Shown piece after piece: positions 8,174 through 14,589 of a DNA stretch of 64,000 nt; position 1 is the stretch's first letter, and each line of letters starts with the position of its first letter. Location of the stretch: NCBI GenBank assembly GCA_937996665.1, contig CALKUU010000034.1:1-64000 (forward strand). Direction: 5' to 3'. The notes below the pieces were generated by a model that saw only the letters and a list, made by a program, of their open reading frames with translations, did not search any database and was not told the origin of the DNA. Position numbers and translations under genes: made by a program. The stretch is from an uncultured Xenococcaceae cyanobacterium. GTDB taxonomy: Bacteria > Cyanobacteriota > Cyanobacteriia > Cyanobacteriales > Xenococcaceae.

Positions 8174-10330
8174 CTATGCAGTTGCTAAGCCACTATGTTT
8201 TAACAAAGGCTCAGTCTGAGGCTCGCGTCCACGGAACTGTTTAAACACCTCCATCGGGTGCAAACTACCGCCCAAAGACAAAACCGTATCGCGGTATTTC
8301 TTGCCAACCTCTGCTACAGCTTCCTCATTATCTAAGCCCACTTCCTCAAAAGCAGCAAAAGCATCTGCACTAAGAACTTCAGCCCACTTGTAGCTGTAAT
8401 AACCAGCCGCATAACCACCTGCAAAGATATGCCCAAATGCACATAAGAAATTATCTTCGGATAGGGGTTTTAAGACCGTGCTAGTTTCAGCGATTTTGTT
8501 GCGGATATCGCGAGGGGTTAGCTCGCCACCTGGTTGATAGTTGTGGTGCAAGGCAATATCTACCATACCAAAATGCAACTGGCGCAGCATTCCTGAGCCA
8601 CTCATATAGTTTTTGGAGTCGAGCAGTTTTTGATAATATTCTTCGGGTAGAGTTTCCCCTGTTTGATAGTGTTTTGCCATTCCAAATAGAGTCGGACGGT
8701 CATAACACCAATTTTCCATAAACTGGCTGGGTAGCTCGACTGCATCCCATTCCACATTATTAATTCCCGATGCCCCGACATAGTCAATGGTGGTCAGCAT
8801 ATGCTGTAAGCCATGCCCAAACTCATGGAAAAGAGTTGTTACCTCACCAAAAGTCATTAAGCTGGGTTTGTCATCTACTGGAGGAGTTTGATTACAGATG
8901 AGGTAGGCAACGGGCAGACGAGTAGAGGTTTTGCCCTCAACAGTCATGGTTGCCCGACCGACGCAATCATTCATCCAAGCACCACCTCGTTTTTCGGCAG
9001 GACGAGAGTAGGGATCTAAATAGAAATTAGCGATCGCTTCACCCTGCTCATTATCAACACGGAAAAAGCGCACATCTTCTTGCCAGACAGGAGCTTCCCC
9101 ATCGGCTGCAACAATAGTTACCCCAAAGATGCGTTTAACTAGACCAAATAAACCTTCCAATACTCTTGGTAGTGGGAAGTAAGGACGAAGTTCTTCGGCG
9201 TTGAATTTAAACTTGGCTTCTTTTTGCTTCTCTGCCCAATAGGATGTATCCCAATGTTTGAGGTCTGCATATTTAGGATCTGACTTAGCAGCAAAAGCTT
9301 TTAGTTCTTCAAACTCTTTAACCGCAGCATCATAAGAAGCTACTCGCAATTCTTCAGAAAGTTGATCTACCGCAGCTACACTAGGAGCCATTTTGCGAGC
9401 TAGGCTAAGCTCAGCAAAAGTATTGAAACCAAGGATGTTGGCTTTTTCTTTTTTAAGTTCTAGAATGCGATCTATGTTGGGGTTATTATCTAATTTCCCT
9501 TCAGATGCACGAGAAAGAAAGGCTTTATAGAGTTTTTCTCGTAGTTCGCTATTGGTTGCATGCTGCATGAAAGGAATGTAGCTTGGATAGTCGAGAGTAA
9601 CTACCCAAGGTCCTGATTCGGGAGTTGCTTTACCCCCCTCAGTCCCCCCTGCAAGGGTGGAAGAATCGTTATTCCCTTCTTCTGTAGGAGAGGGGCTAGG
9701 GGAGAGGTTAGCAGTCTGTGCCATTAAGCCCAAAGCACTTGCTGGCAAACCTTCAACGTCTTTTTTATCGGTCAACTTCAGCTTAAATGCTTTAGTTGCA
9801 TCCAAAACGTTATTAGAAAACTTGGTGGATAACTCGGCAAGCTCTAACTGAATTTGGTTAAATCGCTCTTTGGTTTCACCTTCTAAACCAACTCCCGAGA
9901 GTTCAAAGTCTTGGAGAGAAGATTCAACGATTCGTTTTTGGGCAGGCTCGAATTTGTCCCAATCTGCGCTGTGGCGTAAACCTTTGAATGCTTCGTAAAG
10001 GGGTTTACTTTGAGATAATTTACTATAAAATTTGACGATCTCAGGTTGCATTTTTTCATAAGCTTCTCTGAGTTCGGGACTGTTTTTAACTCCCATCAAA
10101 TGACCCACGATTCCCCAACTCCAGCCCAGCTTTTCTTCCATGACTGTCAGGGGTTCAACCAAACCTTCCCAGGTTGGGGTTACTGATTTTTCGATGTTGA
10201 CTAAATCTGTTTCTAGTTGCTTGAGTATTGCGGTGATGGCAGGAACTATATGGCTGGCTTCAATTTTGTCGAAGGGGGGTAAGCCTTTGCCGATTAATAA
10301 GGGATTTTCTGTAATGGTTGCGTTAGTCAT
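8174..10330 (-). CDS. prlC: Oligopeptidase A-like M3 metallopeptidase
   Basis: A 718-residue cytoplasmic zinc endopeptidase of family M3 (oligopeptidase A/PrlC type), which degrades oligopeptides and cleaved signal or transit peptides. The zinc site HEXXH is seen as FHEFGHGLQH at about residues 501-510, with the downstream acidic ligand region intact. The N-terminal helical lid and C-terminal DxFxxFE-like region (SADAFAAFEEVG) are present. Residues about 208-234 (SPSPSPTEEGNNDSS and what follows) do not fit the family: they are low-complexity, fall between the conserved AQTA and ATPESGPW, and are encoded by a repeat-like DNA insert. The frame is kept and the gene looks functional. It starts at ATG with its own terminator downstream. 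Confidence 0.92.
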   Translation of the reverse strand: MTNATITENPLLIGKGLPPFDKIEASHIVPAITAILKQLETDLVNIEKSVTPTWEGLVEPLTVMEEKLGWSWGIVGHLMGVKNSPELREAYEKMQPEIVKFYSKLSQSKPLYEAFKGLRHSADWDKFEPAQKRIVESSLQDFELSGVGLEGETKERFNQIQLELAELSTKFSNNVLDATKAFKLKLTDKKDVEGLPASALGLMAQTANLSPSPSPTEEGNNDSSTLAGGTEGGKATPESGPWVVTLDYPSYIPFMQHATNSELREKLYKAFLSRASEGKLDNNPNIDRILELKKEKANILGFNTFAELSLARKMAPSVAAVDQLSEELRVASYDAAVKEFEELKAFAAKSDPKYADLKHWDTSYWAEKQKEAKFKFNAEELRPYFPLPRVLEGLFGLVKRIFGVTIVAADGEAPVWQEDVRFFRVDNEQGEAIANFYLDPYSRPAEKRGGAWMNDCVGRATMTVEGKTSTRLPVAYLICNQTPPVDDKPSLMTFGEVTTLFHEFGHGLQHMLTTIDYVGASGINNVEWDAVELPSQFMENWCYDRPTLFGMAKHYQTGETLPEEYYQKLLDSKNYMSGSGMLRQLHFGMVDIALHHNYQPGGELTPRDIRNKIAETSTVLKPLSEDNFLCAFGHIFAGGYAAGYYSYKWAEVLSADAFAAFEEVGLDNEEAVAEVGKKYRDTVLSLGGSLHPMEVFKQFRGREPQTEPLLKHSGLATA
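9630..9710. repeat. In-frame repeat-type insert within the M3 peptidase gene
   Basis: About 81 bp with the composition of cyanobacterial intergenic repeats (runs such as ACCCCCCTCAGTCCCCCCTG and GGAGAGGGGCTAGGGGAGAG) interrupt the peptidase gene and are translated as a Ser-Pro-Glu-Gly-rich loop. The flanking codons join smoothly in the family alignment as I remember it. Borders are approximate to a few bases. Confidence 0.6.
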
Positions 10331-10467
10331 ATATGCAAGATATTTGAGATAAATCGTATATCTTTATACGGTAACGCGATCGGTCAGGATAATGGGGAGT
10401 TTGGAGAGTTGGGATAACCGAAATGACTGTTTTATTGGGTAAAGTAGAGGCATAAAAAGAAGTAAGC

Positions 10468-11100
10468 TTATTTCCCAATAGCTATCCAAATTGCATCAAT
10501 GTTATGTATTTTTGAGCCTTCCCAAGTCTTTGTAACTAAAGTAAATCCTTCTTTAGTAATTGATTCTGCATACACATGAACTCTAACAGTGTAAGAGCGG
10601 GAATTTATATCACATTCCCCATCAACCATTGAAAGGGCAACGAATACATCATCAGGGCGTTCGCTAAAGTTAACGTCAAATTTTACGTCTATTGGCTCGT
10701 ATCTATTTCCACTAGCCTTTTGAAGCCTTTCTGTTTGGATAAATCCTTGATCATCTTTAATTCCGATTCTCCCAAATTTTATTATTGGTTGAGATTTTTG
10801 CTTTTCCTCAATTTTATTAAGATTAGTAAGAATTTTATTCGCCTGTTTATTATCTTTATCAGCTAATAGATTAAGGAGCAAATTTGCATTTTTAATTTGT
10901 TCGTCACTTTCTTTAACTTTTCCTAGAAATTCTCTTAGGTTAGTGTACTTTGTTTCAAGTTGTTTGAAGTCTGTCACTTCAAGTTTTCCTTCAAGTTTTC
11001 CTACCCTGCCAGTGAGATGATTTATATAGGAAAAAATTCCCAAAGATATCAATATAAGCAAACTAAAGAACCCGACAATTATCTGCACAGGGATAATCAT
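10468..11100 (-). CDS. Membrane-anchored coiled-coil protein with H-type lectin-like domain
   Basis: A 210-residue protein with three parts. One N-terminal transmembrane helix lies at about 4-25 (VGFFSLLILISLGIFSYI). A charged helical coiled-coil segment covers about 30-105. The C-terminal beta domain covers about 125-210. That domain (IDVKFDVNFSERPDDVFVAL, then VHVYAESITKEGFTLVTKTW and IDAIWIAIGK) follows the pattern of the H-type lectin domain known from snail agglutinin and discoidin. In that domain trimeric beta sandwiches bind GalNAc or other sugars, and the terminal W-I-A is typical. The lectin call is from pattern memory, not a search. It is a lone gene inside the toxin-antitoxin island; what it recognises is unknown. 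Confidence 0.6.
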   Translation of the reverse strand: MIIPVQIIVGFFSLLILISLGIFSYINHLTGRVGKLEGKLEVTDFKQLETKYTNLREFLGKVKESDEQIKNANLLLNLLADKDNKQANKILTNLNKIEEKQKSQPIIKFGRIGIKDDQGFIQTERLQKASGNRYEPIDVKFDVNFSERPDDVFVALSMVDGECDINSRSYTVRVHVYAESITKEGFTLVTKTWEGSKIHNIDAIWIAIGK

Positions 11101-11201
11101 AGTAAAAGTTTTTGATAGCCTAAAAACTACTATCCCAATATATTCTGTTCGAAAACTTGATGTCGAGGCGGAATAAATACTTATCGTAAAGATATTGCAG
11201 T

Positions 11202-11415
11202 TTATGAAAACTTAATTCCAGCTTGTTTTTCTATTGCTTTGAGAGTTCCGAGAGGAATTATCTTGCTACTATGAATCGGCACGATCGCAGAACGCCTAGT
11301 TTGTTTATTGAATAATTTTAAATGCGAACCTGTTTGATTAATTTCAACAAATCCCGCATTTTTGAGTTGTTTGATAACTTGTTTGGCAGTTAATCTTTGG
11401 AGTACGTGGCGACAT
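11202..11415 (-). pseudogene. hicA: HicA-like toxin, frameshifted near the start
   Basis: Not in the ORF track. From the ATG at 11415 the reading starts MSPRTPK and hits a stop after 23 codons. From codon 7 on, the other frame gives a complete HicA dsRNA-binding-like fold: LTAKQVIKQLKNAGFVEINQ, then TGSHLKLFNKQ and IVPIHSSKIIPLGTLKAI, ending KFS. HicA is an mRNA interferase whose catalytic His lies in the GSH motif, which is present. Removing one A from a CCAAAG run restores a 70-residue protein. The hicB gene lies 11 nt upstream on the same strand. It is either a disabled toxin beside a live antitoxin or a one-base sequencing error. Confidence 0.75.
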
Positions 11416-11426
11416 TAACGACTATC

Positions 11427-11639
11427 TCACAAAACTAATTCAATCTGTTCTGATGATGCGGAATCCTTTGCAAACATATCATCAGGAATCGGTTCGAGCA
11501 TTAACTTTATAGCATCTTGCAAATTGGCGATCGCCTCTGTTTTAGTATCCCCAAAAGAAGAAACAAAGTTTAACTCTGGACAAGTAGCTGAAAAAGCCTG
11601 TGCTTCCTCGTCCCATTCTAAAATCGCTCTAATATTCAT
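11427..11639 (-). CDS. hicB: HicB-like antitoxin
   Basis: A 70-residue protein with the partial RNase H-like HicB fold. The opening beta hairpin MNIRAILEWDEEAQAFSATC, CPELNFVSSFGDTKTEAIANL and the helix DAIKLMLE are typical. It lacks a clear C-terminal DNA-binding domain, as many short cyanobacterial HicB proteins do. It precedes the frameshifted hicA on the minus strand, in the same hicB-then-hicA order as the second pair at 12.9-13.3 kb. With its toxin apparently broken it may act as an orphan antitoxin. Confidence 0.85.
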   Translation of the reverse strand: MNIRAILEWDEEAQAFSATCPELNFVSSFGDTKTEAIANLQDAIKLMLEPIPDDMFAKDSASSEQIELVL

Positions 11640-11701
11640 GGATTAATCTCTCAAAGACACTTTCTATTTTAATTGCAATCACAAGTTTGAAGTTTGAAAA
11701 T

Positions 11702-11740
11702 GCGATCGCCCTGACTAAACATCTTCAACAAAAGCGATTG
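11702..11740. repeat. HIP1-bounded ~40-bp repeat, copy A
   Basis: Begins with GCGATCGC and ends with a degraded HIP1 (GCGATTG). The core ACTAAACATCTTCAACAAAA is identical to copy B at 12493-12532. It lies between the divergent hicB (-) and PIN (+) genes. Confidence 0.8.
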
Positions 11741-11779
11741 TTTTTTAATTTAGAAATCTACTAGATTCGAATATTTAGT

Positions 11780-11814
11780 ACCATATATAATATCAATATG
11801 CTATCTGATATGGT
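11780..11814. promoter_or_regulatory. Inverted repeat upstream of the PIN toxin gene, possible operator
   Basis: ACCATAT at 11780 and its exact complement ATATGGT at 11808 flank 21 bp and end six bases before the ATG. The AT-rich spacer could hold a -10 box. A ribbon-helix-helix antitoxin encoded in the same operon would be expected to bind such an element. This is inferred from position only. Confidence 0.35.
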
Positions 11815-11820
11815 TCATAA

Positions 11821-12240
11821 ATGAATCCTAGAATTGTAATTGACACTAATGTTCTGATTGGCGCACTAATTGGCAAAAAATATAGTGCTAATCGCAAATT
11901 TATAAAATTATGCTTAACGCAAGAATTCACTCCCCTAATAAATAAAACTCTCTTTACCGAATACGAGGATGTTATTAGCCGCAAAGAAATTGTGGACAAG
12001 TCAATATATACAGAATCAGAAATTAATGAATTCTTGGATGCTTTGTTAAGTGTTTGTCACTGGATTAAGATCTACTATCTCTGGCGACCAAATTTGCGAG
12101 ATGAAAAAGATAATTATTTAGTAGAATTAGCCGTTGCCGGTAACGCTCAATTTATCGTCACTCATAATGTTAAGGACTTTCAGCAAAGTCAATTAAAATT
12201 TCCCCAAATTCAAATTAAAAGACCGCAGGAGATTATGTAA
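11821..12240 (+). CDS. PIN domain toxin (COG1569-type)
   Basis: A 139-residue PIN-fold ribonuclease of the group annotated as putative toxin of the PIN family. The N-terminal acidic motif VIDTNVLIGAL carries the first metal-binding Asp (residue 8). Further acidic residues appear in LRDEKDNYLVELAVAGNA, and the end has the typical FIVTHNVKDF. Such toxins cleave tRNA or mRNA. The cognate antitoxin gene starts 2 nt after its stop on the same strand. Toxin-before-antitoxin is the usual order for this PIN subgroup. A perfect inverted repeat lies just upstream. Confidence 0.88.
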   Translation: MNPRIVIDTNVLIGALIGKKYSANRKFIKLCLTQEFTPLINKTLFTEYEDVISRKEIVDKSIYTESEINEFLDALLSVCHWIKIYYLWRPNLRDEKDNYLVELAVAGNAQFIVTHNVKDFQQSQLKFPQIQIKRPQEIM

Positions 12241-12242
12241 GT

Positions 12243-12470
12243 ATGGCTGCCATTAACGTTAGATTACCTGACGAAAAACATGAACGCTTAAAAGAACTAG
12301 CTAAGTCAAAAAATATTAGTGTCAATAAATTAATGGAAGAACTAGCTACGATTGCTTTGACAGAATATGATGCAGAAACTAGGTTTAAACTAAGAGCAAG
12401 TAGGGGTTCTGTAGACCGTGGTTTGGAGCTGATTAATAAATTACAAGAACATTTTGGAGATGAGAGCTAA
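12243..12470 (+). CDS. Ribbon-helix-helix antitoxin partner of PIN toxin
   Basis: A 75-residue Arc/CopG-type ribbon-helix-helix protein. The beta strand AAINVRLPDEKHERL is followed by the two helices (LAKSKNISVNKLMEELATIA). Databases often label such proteins as HicB-family antitoxins although no HicB core is present. It starts 2 nt after the PIN gene stop, so the two form one operon. Expected role: toxin neutralisation and autorepression. Confidence 0.82.
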   Translation: MAAINVRLPDEKHERLKELAKSKNISVNKLMEELATIALTEYDAETRFKLRASRGSVDRGLELINKLQEHFGDES

Positions 12471-12492
12471 TTTAAGTATCATTCTTAAAAAT

Positions 12493-12532
12493 GCGATCGC
12501 CCTAACTAAACATCTTCAACAAAAGCGATCGC
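12493..12532. repeat. HIP1-bounded ~40-bp repeat, copy B
   Basis: The most complete copy: an intact GCGATCGC at each end and the same core as copy A. It sits in the convergent gap between the PIN-RHH operon (+) and the DUF433 gene (-). Confidence 0.85.
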
Positions 12533-12572
12533 TCTAACCCAAAATTAAAATACTTTCTATCAGGCAACAGTT

Positions 12573-12797
12573 TCACAAGGTTGCAATAAATAATTTTTTC
12601 TCTCTATCTGCGGCAAAAGCAAGACAAGCTCTAATATCTTCTGAAGTTAATTCCGAAAAATCTTCCAAAATTTCTGTTTTAGTCATCCCCCCTGCTAAAT
12701 ATTCCAAAACATCAGAAACAGTAATCCTCATTCCTCTAATGCAAGGTTTTCCGCTCCTTTTTCCTGACTCTATAGTGATTATGTTGTTGTAGTTCAT
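12573..12797 (-). CDS. DUF433 family protein (VapB-like antitoxin candidate)
   Basis: A 74-residue DUF433 protein. The family signature GKRSGKPCIRGMRITVSDVL and the AGGMTKTEILEDFSELTSED segment (a winged/HTH-like fold) are complete. DUF433 genes usually sit directly upstream of a DUF5615 PIN-like toxin. Here no such partner follows: the next 100 bp downstream hold only repeat B, and the next gene is on the other strand. It may be an orphan left after loss of the toxin, or it may act in trans. Confidence 0.85.
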   Translation of the reverse strand: MNYNNIITIESGKRSGKPCIRGMRITVSDVLEYLAGGMTKTEILEDFSELTSEDIRACLAFAADREKKLFIATL

Positions 12798-12860
12798 AGG
12801 ATTATTCTGGGTATCTAGGTGAATTTTAAAACAGATTTTTATTTTTAAGAATGAAGTGTT

Positions 12861-12900
12861 GCGATCGCTCTAATCCACTACCTTCAACAAAAGCGATCGC
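12861..12900. repeat. HIP1-bounded ~40-bp repeat, copy C
   Basis: Exact 40-bp length with intact HIP1 at both ends. The right half CTTCAACAAAAGCGATCGC equals copy B while the middle is diverged (TCCACTAC). It lies between hicA (-) and the DUF433 gene (-). Confidence 0.8.
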
Positions 12901-12908
12901 TTCAAAGA

Positions 12909-13136
12909 TTACAAACTATCAATAAAATCTTCTGGTGCAACCCTAGCTTGTCTCAAAATGCTAGCCAAAGTTCCTACTTTTAATTCTTTGTGGCTAGGAA
13001 CAACACAACCTATCTCCCCATTCGAGGTTATTTTTTTCATAACAACATGGCTTCCTGTCTGTCTAGCTTTCTGAAATCCCAGCTTCTCTAGTGCTTTAAT
13101 TGCCTTTTTACTGGAGATTCTAGGCAACTTAGGCAT
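12909..13136 (-). CDS. hicA: HicA-like toxin
   Basis: A 75-residue HicA mRNA interferase with an intact fold: LPRISSKKAIKALEKLGFQK, the catalytic-His motif QTGSHVVMKK, then VVPSHKELKVGTLASILRQA. The gene follows hicB on the minus strand with an 8-nt overlap, so translation is coupled. Unlike the frameshifted copy at 11.2 kb it is full length. The start is ATG at 13136. Confidence 0.9.
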   Translation of the reverse strand: MPKLPRISSKKAIKALEKLGFQKARQTGSHVVMKKITSNGEIGCVVPSHKELKVGTLASILRQARVAPEDFIDSL

Positions 13137-13338
13137 AACTAATATCCATAGTCGTAACGTATCTGGGCGAACTTTCAGTTAAAGGAAATTCTTCTAAATA
13201 TAGTTTGGTTGCTTCTTTCAACCCTGCGATCGCTTCTTCAATAGTTGTACCTTGATCAACTGTCCCGACCTCAGGACATTCCGCAATGTACATATCCTCT
13301 TCTTTATGGATGACAATAGTAAAACTACGATTTTTCAT
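13129..13338 (-). CDS. hicB: HicB-like antitoxin
   Basis: Antitoxin of the adjacent HicA. The ORF track starts it at 13419, but the ATG at 13338 is preferred. It is preceded by GGGGAAAG at the right distance, and the homologous fold begins there (MKNRSFTIVIHKEEDMYIAE). The protein is then 69 residues: a hairpin, CPEVGTVDQGTTIEEAIAGL and the helix KEATKLYLEE, with a short tail. The upstream 27 codons have no family resemblance and run into the spacer with repeat D. Overlap with hicA is 8 nt. Confidence 0.87.
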   Translation of the reverse strand: MKNRSFTIVIHKEEDMYIAECPEVGTVDQGTTIEEAIAGLKEATKLYLEEFPLTESSPRYVTTMDISYA

Positions 13339-13392
13339 TATCTTTCCCCGGCTGATTACAGAAAGATTATAGACACTAGGAGACTTAAAAAA

Positions 13393-13432
13393 GTGACAAC
13401 TAGACTCAATAACCTTCACAAAAAGCGATCGC
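13393..13432. repeat. HIP1-bounded repeat, degenerate copy D
   Basis: The right part CTTCACAAAAAGCGATCGC is recognisably the same repeat with one indel. The left HIP1 is decayed (GTGACAAC). It lies between hicB and the DUF6887-like gene. Left-end fragments that resemble the family also occur near 5763 and 7483 beside other modules. Confidence 0.5.
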
Positions 13433-13443
13433 CCTAAAATCGA

Positions 13444-13647
13444 CTAATTCTTATTCTGTAACTTGCTCAAAATTGCAGCTTGAATTTTCTCATCAAAATT
13501 GGGATCGTCAGGATTAACAATTACTTGTTTGGGATTTTGATTGATGCGATCTAGATAAGCTTGGAGCGCTGCTTTATTATTGCGATGCTTGAGAAAATAG
13601 TCTTTTAGCTCTTCGTCAGTCATGGTTGCATAATTTATTTGGTTCAT
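13444..13647 (-). CDS. DUF6887-like small protein
   Basis: A 67-residue acidic/helical protein: MTDEELKDYFLKHRNNKAAL, then the region KQVIVNPDDPNFDEKIQAAI. I recognise the pattern TDEELkxYfLxHR..EAFxaYlDr as the cyanobacterial DUF6887 family. It is routinely found beside DUF6888, and here it overlaps the DUF6888-like gene by one base (TAATG). Function is unknown. The strict pairing, small size and position among toxin-antitoxin modules suggest a two-gene addiction-type unit, which is an inference. Confidence 0.72.
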   Translation of the reverse strand: MNQINYATMTDEELKDYFLKHRNNKAALQAYLDRINQNPKQVIVNPDDPNFDEKIQAAILSKLQNKN

Positions 13648-13823
13648 TAAATTACTTCTCCATTAGGCTTAATTTGAAACTCTAATTCTTCTTCATATCC
13701 TGCGAGGATATATAAGTTTTTAGTTCTGTCGTCTATGCAAATCAAATGAATTGGCTGCAACATCGTATAAGTTAACTGATAACTAACACGGTATAAACTC
13801 TGTAATTGTTTAGCCGTAGGCAT
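13647..13823 (-). CDS. DUF6888-like small protein (too short for the ORF track)
   Basis: A 58-residue ORF read by hand on the minus strand: it starts MPTAKQLQSLYRVSYQLTYT, contains PIHLICIDDRTKNLYILAGY and ends KPNGEVI. The pattern (helix, then a short two-strand sheet ending in E-[EL]-[EI]-...-I-x-x-[DN]-G) matches what I know as DUF6888. Its TAA overlaps the ATG of the DUF6887-like gene by one base, so the pair is translationally coupled. No function is known. The coding case rests on codon-by-codon openness, the ATG start and the coupled neighbour. Confidence 0.7.
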   Translation of the reverse strand: MPTAKQLQSLYRVSYQLTYTMLQPIHLICIDDRTKNLYILAGYEEELEFQIKPNGEVI

Positions 13824-14003
13824 CTCTTTTTGATTTTAGCTACTTTTTCGCGAGTTCAGTGTAAATGATTTTTTGCGCTTACTTTGGCATCTTGTAAGTT
13901 TTTTACGAAAATTTCAATAACAAGAATTCGTCAAAAGCTGGCATTACAAGGTCGCCTTAATCCTCATGATAAAATCTAAGTGATCACATTGTAATTACCT
14001 ACT

Positions 14004-14252
14004 GTGGAAACCAAAATTATTGCGATCGGCAACTCTCAGGGGATCAGAATACCTAAAGCGATCGTCGAGCAGTGCGGATTTAAAAATTCTGTAGAGATGA
14101 AAGTAGTTGAAGGGAGCTTAGTTTTAACTCCTATTAAGAAGATTAGGGAAGGTTGGGCAGAGTCATTTCAGACGATGGCTGCTAATGGTGACGATGAATT
14201 ATTAATCGATGATGCTCTTCCCACAGTAGAAGATGAGGATTGGGAATGGTAG
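14004..14252 (+). CDS. mazE: MazE/AbrB-type antitoxin
   Basis: An 82-residue SpoVT/AbrB swapped-hairpin protein. The DNA-binding half METKIIAIGNSQGIRIPKAI is classical MazE, followed by VEGSLVLTPIKK and an acidic C-terminal tail (VEDEDWEW) of the kind that binds MazF. The start codon is GTG. The toxin gene begins inside its last codons. It both neutralises MazF and represses the operon in known systems. Confidence 0.92.
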   Translation: METKIIAIGNSQGIRIPKAIVEQCGFKNSVEMKVVEGSLVLTPIKKIREGWAESFQTMAANGDDELLIDDALPTVEDEDWEW

Positions 14253-14563
14253 CCAGAGGAGAAGTCTACTTGGTGAATTTAGACCCGACAATTGGCTCAG
14301 AAGTCCAAAAAAATCGACCCTGCCTAATCGTTTCTCCTGATGAAATGAATCAGTATATTCGGACAGTAATTATTGCTTCGATCACTACCAAATTACGAAG
14401 TTACAAAAGCAGAGTTGAGATCGAGTTTAAAGGCAAACAGGGACAAGTCATGTTAGACCAGTTGCGAACAGTTGATAAACAACGTTTAGTCAAAAAACAA
14501 GGACAGCTAGCTTTAAAAGATGTTCAGAAAGTTTTGACTATATTGCAGGAAATGTTTGCCTAA
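14246..14563 (+). CDS. mazF: MazF/PemK endoribonuclease toxin
   Basis: A 105-residue MazF sequence-specific mRNA interferase. Family marks are ARGEVYLVNLDPTIGSEVQK, NRPCLIVSPDEMN, IIASITTK and MLDQLRTVDKQRL, and all are intact. The ATG at 14246 is chosen over the TTG at 14240 used in the ORF track, because the conserved protein begins MVARGEVYLV and the ATG overlaps the mazE stop by a few bases. It is the last module of the island; mnmA follows on the opposite strand. Confidence 0.93.
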   Translation: MVARGEVYLVNLDPTIGSEVQKNRPCLIVSPDEMNQYIRTVIIASITTKLRSYKSRVEIEFKGKQGQVMLDQLRTVDKQRLVKKQGQLALKDVQKVLTILQEMFA

Positions 14564-14589
14564 TAGTGGGAATTTACAAAGACCAAGTT

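Noticed and set aside
9657-9851. Plus-strand ORF of 64 codons
   Set aside because: It is the antisense of the peptidase gene and the repeat insert; no start signals, typical spurious repeat translation.
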